From Watersipora subatra (lineage: Eukaryota > Bryozoa > Gymnolaemata > Cheilostomatida > Watersiporidae): DNA of 64,000 nt. The notes beneath the pieces were generated by a model. The model did no database searches. It saw only the letters and a program-made list of their open reading frames with translations, and was not told the origin of the DNA. The stretch covers positions 3,286,001 through 3,350,000 of the forward strand of contig NC_088708.1 of NCBI RefSeq assembly GCF_963576615.1. Direction: 5' to 3'. Made by a program: the position numbers and the translations under genes. Positions 55,601 to 64,000 of this stretch are shown here, in pieces; positions within the stretch are counted from its first letter, which is position 1, and the number at the start of each line of letters is the position of its first letter.

Positions 55601-58600
55601 GCAGCTTTAATCTATTTTATGCTGTCGGCAGCATGACTTAATTGGTATTATTTAGATTATCCCTTGGAGCTTTGTTGAGATTTAAAACTCATAATAACTG
55701 TTTTTCTGCAGCATTATTGTTAGTCTACAATTAAAAAAAACATATTGATTCCACATAGAAAATCTCGGAGGTTAAAAGAATTTATATCTCTTTCAGTGCT
55801 AAACAAATTGATGCTCCTAAACGCAGCCGCTAAAACAGCATCTTACTTTTTTTTCATCTATATCCGTTTTATTTACAATTCCTTCAAAAAGCCGGAATAT
55901 CTAAACTAAAGACATAATATACTTTAGCAATAATACAAACAAGTTTATGCAATCCTAAAGCAAGTATCAATATACTCAAACATTTCTTTGTTTTCAGACT
56001 ATTAAAAGTCAAGATAAAAAATTATTTTACTTATATCTGCAAACCATATTTCTGAATTGTAAAAGAAATTTCTTTTGAGAGTTTTTAATATAAAACAGCC
56101 ATGAGTTTTATACAAATTGTTCATCAAACTCTCGATGTTAAAAGAACCAATGTCTGCAAAACACACTTTAGTTTTTGTCAAATCTATCACAACATATAAT
56201 TTTATTACTTTATGTGCCGGCTCTATGTATTGTTATTCTGTAAGTTTGCCATCTTGTTTTAAAATTTGAAATTAGTTTCCATAGCATTCTAAACTTTTTT
56301 TAATTGTTCACTTTTGGTTTAAGAGTATTTGTGGAAAAATATTTGTTGTCAAGTTTTTTCCTAAAAACACTGCTTCAAATTTTTATGATCACCAAATCAG
56401 CATGAGGCTTTTTCTCTAAAATGAATTGCTTTGAGGCTGCTTTTACTGTTAGCACAATTGAAAGGTTTTTGATTGATAAAAAAAACTTCAGAAGATCAAT
56501 GTGAGATGTCATAGATAAGATTCATTGTTAGTAATAGTTGTTTATCAAGCTCAATCAAGGCTCAAATTAAAAAATTTAAGAAAACAGATTTAAAAAAATA
56601 CTTTTTATTATGATTCGCTGCTGATAATAACTTATTATGCAAGAGTTGGCATCACTTACAAGAAAATGCAACGCAATAGGCAACACGCAATAAGCAATGC
56701 AATAAGCAATGCAATATAAAGTAGGTAATGCAATAGGCAATATGCAAGAGTCAATGTACCATAAGCAATGCAATATAAAGTAGGTAATGCAATAGGCAAC
56801 ATGCAATAGTCAATATACCATAAGCAATGCAATATAAAGTAGGTAATGCAATAGGCAATATGCAATAGTCAATATACCATAAGCAATGCAATATAAAGTA
56901 GGTAATGCAATAGGCAATATGCAATAGTCAATATACCATAAGCAATGCAATATAAAGTAGGTAATGCAATAGGCAACATGCAATAGTCAATATACCATAA
57001 GCAATGCAATATAAAGTAGGTAATGCAATAGGCAATATGCAATAGTCAATATACCATAAGCAATGCAATATAAAGTAGGTAATGCAATAGGCAATATGCA
57101 ATAGTCAATATACCATAAGCAATGCGATATGCATGCATATGCATGATGCATTCATACAAAACGTGGAGTATACTGTGAATTAATAGCAATGCATAGCTGC
57201 AAAATGGCAATACATGCGGCTGCATGCTCTTAATTTTTATTTAAATGCTCAAGAAAAATGCAAATGTTCTTTTAGCAAAAAATATAAGGAAACAAATTAA
57301 CTGGATGCTACTGATAACATTATTGATATTTAGTCAAAACTCTATTCCAAGAAAATACTAACAACCTTTCTTAGTCCAGTCATGTCTCTCTACTTGTCTT
57401 CTTGTACTAGCTAGTGCGAATGTCTTTCTTTTATAGCTTTTTTCTTTATGTTTATAGTTTAACTCATAGATATAGTAAACCCTAGATATGTGAAGTTGAT
57501 AATCAAAATATGATAAGCAAAATAAGTGAGTCCTATAAATAGGACGACGCAATGTCATGGTGATGTGTAAAGTGAATCAGCTGATCTATGAACTCCTATT
57601 GACTTAGCACTAACAACTGCACAATTATTCCATAGTTTGTGCATGTGAGACTGCATATTTTATTGAAAATATATAAAACTTATATAATGACTTTGGATGA
57701 GAAAGGCAAGAATCTTACACACATGGTAATGGATAATACTAATGATTTAGAAGCTTCTATGTCATTGATAATACAAAGAGTGACCAAATAGAAATTAAAC
57801 TAATAACAAACTAATGAATCAAATGAGATTTAAAAGCAGTTAAGCTGGACCACTGTATTAAACACCCATTAGACATGACTAAAAATAACTAGATGAGGTG
57901 GTTTTTTTCTAAGGTTGGTTGAACTAGATTCCTGCTTTGAAGCGGCATAGTGTATTTTGATTTTAGTATAGCAAATTACTATAGTTTTGAGTAGATTGTT
58001 GGCATGCACTGTGCATGCACAATCTTGATTGAGGTTATGTAATAAGACATATGTTATTGTCTGTGATGTTACTTGTTTAAAAACTCTCTGTGTGATACCA
58101 TAGCTCTCCATGCGTGAAGGTAAGCACTTTTCTGCAGCAATACATATTCGACCTATCAATGGGTTTGGCGTCACCAATCCTCCTCTGTTTTTAACTGAGA
58201 TTAGGGTTATGTCATCACTACTTCTACTTCCAACTACTTCTACATGGGTCAAGAACTTAATGCAGTAATCACATTTGAGTTAAAAAAATTTCCTCATCAC
58301 CAAACTCCTCATCTTCACCTTCCTCAGCTTTTGTCTCTTCCTTCTTTTTCTTTCTAGCCAGAGAATGTAGCAGGAGTTGGCCAGTTTTTTCAGCCCTGCC
58401 CACAGATCAATACAGTTAGCATTGGGACTTGGTGTAATATCTGCTTTTATGAGCAGTGCTCGAAGTGCACATTTAAAGCAGTGCGCATTCGGGTTATTGT
58501 TATAGCCACCCTTAGATCGTATCATGGGCAACAGATTCTCAATGTGATCCTGGTTGATCTTAAAGGTTAGGAAGTACTTGATGTAAGGGTAATTGCTGAA

Positions 58601-61600
58601 AAGATATTTAGCAATGCCATGTACGGATTTGGCTGCTGACTCAAAACCAATAATGAAGGTTTTCCTATTATTGTCCACTAGCAGCTTTCCGATTGGTGTC
58701 TTTAATTGGCATAGATAGCTTATGATATTGTTGAGAACTTCTTGTTTTGAGTTCGAGTTCTGTCTTGTTTTGGGCAATTCAGGATATACCTGGGGTGTTG
58801 TAGTCTCCTCTGATGACATTTCACTAAGAATTTGGTCTTATTGTTATGTTTATGACTTAGAAACTAGCATGACAAGCATGCTTTCACTACTGAACTCATG
58901 GCTCAATTGAAGACTCTGATGCTGTGATGCACATCACTATGACGTACCGTTGTGAAAACAACAGCCGACAATAATATGCCTCACTTTTGCTCTATTGTAA
59001 TGATAGCTATTCACCAATCTAGGGTTTACTATATTTATGGTTTAACTATAACCGAAAACTAAAATATTTTGTGAAATGTTTTTTATCCTTGAAAATTACT
59101 CAGAAAGGGCAGAATTTCTATAAAACTTATTCAAATAACAAGACATACATGTAACTCTTTTGGGTGTTGGCTTTTCTGGTTATGCATATCATGCAGCTCA
59201 TGAGAATTAGGTTATATTTTAGCCATATATGAGATGGAAGTTACCTGTTCAGGCACACTGTTATCATGAAATAGTTCTTTGATTCAACTCCACATACTTC
59301 TCTGAACACCAGAGCTCTCAAACAATGTTTCAGAGAACATTTTCATATTTCTCATCCACCTTATCATCTAGTTAACAAGAGTTGTCTGCTCAGCTTTTAA
59401 ATGTAACTTTTGGAGAAGACAACTTTGTTATAAAGGCTTGCTGCAGTCAAGGTTAATCAAGCTAGATTTAGCCACTAACAACTTATGCATGCTTACCCCT
59501 GCATGTAGCGATGTGCCGCTCTCAGCAGGCTTTTACCAACACCAGACTGGTGGTAGGGCTTCATTGAACTTACTAAAAATGGTGCAATTAACCTAACAGA
59601 AGGTTCAATTTTTTGCTAAACTCATTGCAGCCTATAAATGCTTTTCATTCCATAAATTATTAGCACATACATGCTAGAAAGAGAAGAATTCATGTTTATT
59701 AATAAGCAAATAAGGGTAATGTCTCATGGCAGAAGGCTATCTTGTAGTTATATTGACCGCTACTGTAGGAGTTGAGTACATATGTCTCCTATCTCACAGT
59801 CGATATATAGCTAGTCCAACACTACTTTTTATCTTCAAGGAGTAGACTGCCAACATATTTTGAACAATTGGCTAAAGAAATGTAACAGAGATAAGTAAAA
59901 ACCAAACCGGCCAGTTGTTATATAACAGTATCAAGCTGTATAAAATAATGTGAATAGGAAGACAACCACTTAACCAGCACAGGTATGTTTTATTATGTAC
60001 ATGAGAGTTTGTGTTTACTGAATGAGGCCTTTCTCCTCTTCTCGGTATATGCTGTAGATAAACATACAAATATTAAAACGAATGACCTGATGAGTAATTT
60101 ATGAACAGCATTTTATACAAAGTGTCAATAGGATTATTGATACTTGAAATATGTAATACAATAAACAAGGTCTTTATTACTCTGTGATGTCATAGCTGGT
60201 GATCTTCTTAGTATTTTCATTTGAGAGATTCAGCTCCTAGATGCCTGATTCAGGACACCATTCTAATTTTTCTAAGGGCCACAGTCACCCCCCCTCTCCC
60301 ATTGCCCAGTAGCTGATCAGACTGAGTGCATAGCCTAAGTGACTTTGAATAAGCAGGAAAAGAGCACAAATTCAAACTTGAAACTTATTTCATCAATTTT
60401 TTTCTTTTGTGTAATTTAGCCAGATCATGTCTCACCAGGCATACCAAAACGAGCAACTTGGAGATTTTGGGCTTAATTTTTATTCGATAAAAACATAAAC
60501 CATATCAGAAAGCTAGTCAACAGCTTTTGATTTAACCTACACTGAATTATATGAGGTTTTTTAATTTTAATATTTCGAAATATCCCTCTAGCTACTATCA
60601 CATTTTGCAAGGAATTGCTTACTCCACCCCATCTACAGTAAATAAAGCAAGTACTTGCTGGCAAAAGTTCTGAGCTGTTAATAATAATTTTTATTAGTTT
60701 TGACTAATTAAAATTAGTCCTTATATATTGTACCTGAAACAGACTCACCCAGTCATTTATTAACAATAACGCAACAGCTAGTAGACAGGTGAGACAACTC
60801 CTATAAAATAATAATCAGTCAATGAAAAGCTAAAGAAAGCTATAAAATATGCTATTTATACAAAATTACTCTTCTACCGCCAACAACCAACAGTTTCTGG
60901 CTGAAGCAATTAGAAACAAGATTGCGTGTTTCAATGAATATCTGTGGAAGGAACAAATTATATTTGCAAAGTATTTATAAAGAAAACATATTTTGCTTTC
61001 CCAAAAACTTACAAACATTTTCAGATCTTTAAGAATACATTAGAGAACATTTTTATCATTTATAAATACAATTACACTATTGACAGTGTTAAATGAGATA
61101 ATAAGGGCGGTATGGAGTGGTATAGACATACATAAGGCAGCCATCAATAGTATTCTTTTACAGATGTTAGCTGACTCTACAACAACAACATACTTTGCTC
61201 CAAGACCCATACTTTGCCTCTGCCAATAATTTTAGTTACTAGATGCTAGACTTACATTGTCTTATGTCGGTCTATATTTTAACTGCAGAGAGAAATACAG
61301 ATATACTAAGATTGCTGCTGAGGAAAACGTTGGCCTCGAAAGTGTCAGTAGATACAAGGAATCACATGGGATACACAGCTTTGCTGCTCTCATGTAAGCT
61401 AGGAAACTTTGACAATGGGTTGAAACTGTTAAGGGAAGGTAATGCTTGCCCGTACATCAGAGACATGGAGCACAAGTATTGTGCTAAGGAGTGGATCAAC
61501 TGGTAAGCATACACTTATTAATAACTGTAATATCCACTTACTATGCTAAGAATATCCTATTGTTTGAATGAATGAAGGGTGGCAGTTCCTACGAGAGTTC

Positions 61601-63152
61601 TAAGTTAGTAGTACCTTGTTAAGATATCTTGGTACCTACTCAAACACCTCTCAGTTCATGTCTTAATAGGTTGCTGCCAGTTTAATGGAATCCATTAGTC
61701 TTCTCTGATCAGTGCTTTTTATGTAATATTTTAATTTTCAAGTACTTCAACAATTTAAAAACAGTAAAAAGAAGTCATACACTGCATATTCAGCATATAT
61801 GAAAAAAACAGGGCAAGTTGCCATTCACGCAAGTTTATAAATGGCGATTGCATCTCGTTATAAGACAAATGGTGAGCTCTCCAGGTTTCCGTACTGCTAC
61901 ATGTGTTTGTATTGAACAGGTATAAATACAAGCAAAGTCAGCAGTCCAAAGAAACTAACAGGTTCCCTCATCTTAGAGACCGACATTCATTAAGTAATGT
62001 TGATCCGAGGCTACCCGAAGAAGAAAGCATGAACCAATTGTTGAAAAACACGTATCAGCCATTCTCAGTGAGGCCAGTTTCCTTATCTAGGTCAACATCT
62101 TTTCTGGAGGGCGACTGCCTAGCGAAGGACTCTGCATGGGATGAAGAGAAGAGGAAAGGTATGATGCAAATCTAAACTTAATATTTTATGTTAAAGTACA
62201 AAGTTGGATTAAAGTAAAACCCTCTTCCTACCAGAAGTTAACAAATACTCACATCTAACAGGCATTGCAGAGAAATACTATCTTGAATCACTAGGATGGA
62301 GTATCAGATCCTCAATCTTATAATTCACCGATCTGTTCCTTGTTTAGATGCTGCCGACCACTGATCTCTTCCTTGTCTAAATACTGCCAACCATTGATCT
62401 CTTTCTTGTATAAATGGTCCCAACCATAGATCCTTCTTTTGCCTAGATGCTCCAACCACTGCTCGGTGGCCTATCTACAAACTCTGAATCACATTGTAGC
62501 TTTGCTCCATGGATTGGAGACATTGTATGAATATCAATGCTCAGCATCTACTCTCCTAGAATATTGGTGGAACCAGCTATAGCAAACATATGAGCTCACA
62601 ATCCAATGCACTTCTATTCCTTGGCGTGATCTGATAGCCTAATCATAGATCAACTAAATAAAAGATTAAATTAAATATACCTTTTAGACAAACTTAAAAC
62701 AATAATTGCAACATGAGAAAATTATCTGAAACATACTAATATTAATAATATAAAAATTGAACGAGATTCTTATTATTACTTCATACTCTTCAGTAAGGAA
62801 CTGGACACATAATAATGAGCTCCTTGGTTTCTTATGAACAGATGAGAGTCAGCAGACTGACAGCATGGATGAATTGAATGAGGCATTAAGTAGATTGGAA
62901 GAGGCTCATCATCTAGAACGGGAGAGATTGAGTGCTCTAAGGGCAGGCAGCATGACCAATGGGCGAAGAAGAGAGATTTCGACTGCTAGATTAAGAAGAG
63001 TAGCGAGAGAGTATGGGCGCAGACAGCACCGGTCAGAGATAACACTCCCGCAAATACTTTCGCTTTATGCTTTGAATCATCATGAGAAGTCTGTTGTTCA
63101 AGATTATGAAGCAAAGAATCATGATTTGGAAAACTCACAGGATTCTTATTGA
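52622..63152 (+). CDS. Ankyrin-repeat protein, unassigned family
   Basis: Exons are 52622-52822, 53655-53745, 54590-54751, 61289-61502, 61920-62158 and 62842-63152, phases 0,1,1,2,1, all GT-AG, 405 aa. Four to five ankyrin repeats span residues ~40-220: ALHQAVADGRIHQARLL, NGWTPLMLTCSAK, MGRTPLMIACLSGNEKIVRK, DGNTALIHAAM and MGYTALLLSCKLGNFDNGLK. The last segment, ACPYIRDMEHKYCAKEWINW, closes the domain. The C-terminal ~180 residues are charged and low in recognisable domains (RHSLSNVDPRLPEEE, then a predicted helix SMDELNEALSRLEEAHHLE and an Arg-rich stretch). Ankyrin proteins mediate protein-protein contacts; the partner cannot be inferred. There is no signal peptide in this frame. Intron 3 is 6.5 kb and contains a transposase relic. 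Confidence 0.85.
53110..53200. repeat. 11-bp tandem repeat, ~7 copies, ankyrin-gene intron 1
   Basis: The unit is CGGAGATATCA, with two CGGAGAAATCA copies at the end. The rest of intron 1 (52823-53654) has loosely repeated ACATAGAGAGATCA motifs and no exon. Confidence 0.9.
53746..54589 (+). other. Ankyrin-gene intron 2: nothing recognised
   Basis: No exon or array seen. Short AT-rich frames only. Confidence 0.4.
55084..55200 (+). mobile_element. Possible tRNA-derived SINE remnant
   Basis: GAGGTGACAGTGTCTAATCA followed by AGCACTGGTCTCTCATCTGA and AGAGTTTGAGCACTC has A-box and B-box-like spacing resembling a tRNA-like SINE head. Weak evidence. Located in ankyrin-gene intron 3. Confidence 0.35.
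56660..57130. repeat. 59-bp minisatellite, ~7 copies, ankyrin-gene intron 3
   Basis: The unit contains TAAGCAATGCAATATAAAGT, AGGTAATGCAATAGGCAATA and TGCAATAGTCAATATACCA. The dense TGCAAT/GCAATA motif suggests the unit itself grew from a shorter GCAATA repeat. Copies are >90% alike by eye. Confidence 0.93.
57869..58819 (-). pseudogene. P-element/THAP9-like transposase C-terminal remnant
   Basis: The minus-strand frame 58819-58280 contains FIIGFESAAKSVHGIAKYLF, INQDHIENLLPMIRSKGGYN and NNPNAHCFKCALRALLI, the pattern of THAP9/P-element transposases (SQDHIE...IRSRGG.N.NPTA). After the Asn-rich block the frame turns basic (ERKRRKRQKLRK), whereas another frame over the same bases is acidic, suggesting a frameshift near 58385. 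A downstream frame (58252-57869) contains LISVKNRGGLVTPNP and ICIAAEK, matching the next conserved block (...KNRGGL..P). The THAP domain and N-terminal catalytic part are absent. A transposon relic in intron 3, opposite to the host gene. Confidence 0.75.
58820..61288 (+). other. Ankyrin-gene intron 3, 3' part: nothing recognised
   Basis: 2.5 kb of AT-rich sequence. No exon, tandem array or clear transposon terminus was found, although the missing 5' end of the P-like element could be hidden here. Confidence 0.4.
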
Positions 63153-63589
63153 TGCTAGTCTGTGAGACTCTGACAAACTCTGCAGCCATACAATATGAGG
63201 GTTAGCTATGACACGATATTCTCCGTCAACACAATTTTATGTGTTTCAGATGTTTTCTTTTGTTCTTTTGTAAAAAATGTGAATGTAGTTGGCTCTTTAG
63301 CTTGGTACACTGTTGTGACTACTTTCTAGTTGATGCAATTCTGTCTTGTACTCTCTTTTGATACTGTGAAATGCCTGCTTACAAACACGCAGCCATCACA
63401 AAAAGCATGTTATTAGAAAGATGGCAAAGCAGAAAAACTTTTTAAGTTTGCTGTAGTTGCAATAGATATCCATAAATCGTATTTACCTTGAGCTGTGGCT
63501 TTGATTAAAGACCTTGAAGGTGTGAGCAAGTCAGTCTAATTAAGCAGCTAAAGCTATGGTAACTAGTAAAGGTCTAGAAAGTGCATAGA
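63153..63589 (+). other. 3' flank of the ankyrin gene
   Basis: Likely 3' UTR. No canonical AATAAA is seen in this stretch. No further gene. Confidence 0.35.
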
Positions 63590-63832
63590 GAGAAATAGAG
63601 AGGGAGGAATAGAGGAAGAATAGAAACAAGGCGAGCGAATGAGAGGAGAAAAGAGAGAAAGAGGGGGTAGGGTAGGGAAAAAACGAGAGGAGAAAAGATA
63701 AAACGAGAGAAAGAGAGAGAGGAAAAAAGTGAGAGAGCAAAAGAGCGAGGGAAAAAGGAAGAGAAAAGGTAATAAAAGGGAGAGAGCAAAGGAGAGGAGG
63801 GAAAGATAAACGAGGGAAAGAGACTTGGCCAT
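63585..63832 (+). repeat. ~245-bp polypurine (G/A) tract
   Basis: The plus strand is nearly all A and G (GAGAGAAATAGAGAGGGAGG and similar), the strand mirror of the polypyrimidine tract at 9410-9825. It yields only spurious Ser/Leu/Phe-rich minus-strand ORFs. Beyond it (63833-64000) nothing is recognised. Confidence 0.85.
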
Positions 63833-64000
63833 TGTCAAGTTTTACCAGGCATCATACTCTCTGTCTGCAGGCTGGTGAGTAGGCTATACGTCGCTGGCTG
63901 CAGCTAGACAAATTCAGGGAGCCCCTTCTATATATTGCTTTCATTAACCCGACCAACACGCTCGGCCGAGTTGACCGAAGAAAATATTGTGAAAATCCTT

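Overview
This window is nuclear DNA of an invertebrate animal. Genes are split by GT-AG introns of 0.5-6.5 kb, the DNA is AT-rich, and intergenic and intronic sequence is full of minisatellites and decayed DNA transposons (Tigger/pogo, hAT-like, P-like), with a LINE remnant, a gag-only LTR element and a tRNA-type SINE. The gene set (RhoGAP, RIOK1, ZNG1/CBWD, FoxD, an ankyrin protein) is ordinary for Metazoa. The repeat types suggest a lophotrochozoan such as a mollusc or bryozoan, but the phylum cannot be fixed from the sequence alone.

Layout. 1-3480: nested transposons, with a pogo-type element lodged in a LINE reverse transcriptase and carrying a deleted Tigger element. 4334-12561 (+): five-exon PH-RhoGAP-coiled-coil protein of the ARHGAP22/24/25 (FilGAP) family, with a triplet array, a three-layer transposon nest and a polypyrimidine tract in its introns. 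12884-16930 (-): three-exon RIO1 kinase, convergent with the RhoGAP gene; its first intron holds a 1.3 kb inverted-repeat structure. 17-24.5 kb: no host gene, but a 520 bp palindrome and a gag-only LTR retroelement containing a MITE. 24623-39853 (+): twelve-exon ZNG1 (CBWD) zinc-chaperone GTPase with tandem arrays in most long introns. 41.0-41.9 kb: homogeneous 45-bp minisatellite. 43971-46353 (+): FoxD forkhead factor with an eh1 repressor motif and two introns interrupting the forkhead domain. 48.8 kb (-): candidate short secreted peptide. 52461-52619 (+): signal-peptide ORF directly upstream of a six-exon ankyrin-repeat gene (52622-63152), whose 6.5 kb third intron holds a P-element-like transposase remnant and a 59-bp minisatellite.

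The exon joins were checked by phase arithmetic. RhoGAP sums to 1752 nt (584 aa), RIOK1 to 534 aa, ZNG1 to 1107 nt (368 aa plus stop), FoxD to 993 nt (330 aa plus stop) and the ankyrin gene to 1218 nt (405 aa plus stop).

The most unusual signal is in ZNG1. Intron 9 begins with, and consists of, about 77 copies of an 18-bp unit that matches the coding sequence on both sides of the intron (end of exon 9, start of exon 10). Nearly every unit carries a 5' splice-site-like GTGAGT or GTAAGT. Arrays in introns 3, 5, 6 and 7 also carry donor-like motifs, and the 70-bp array abutting exon 4 carries acceptor-like motifs. The genes here share no evident pathway; they are independent neighbours.
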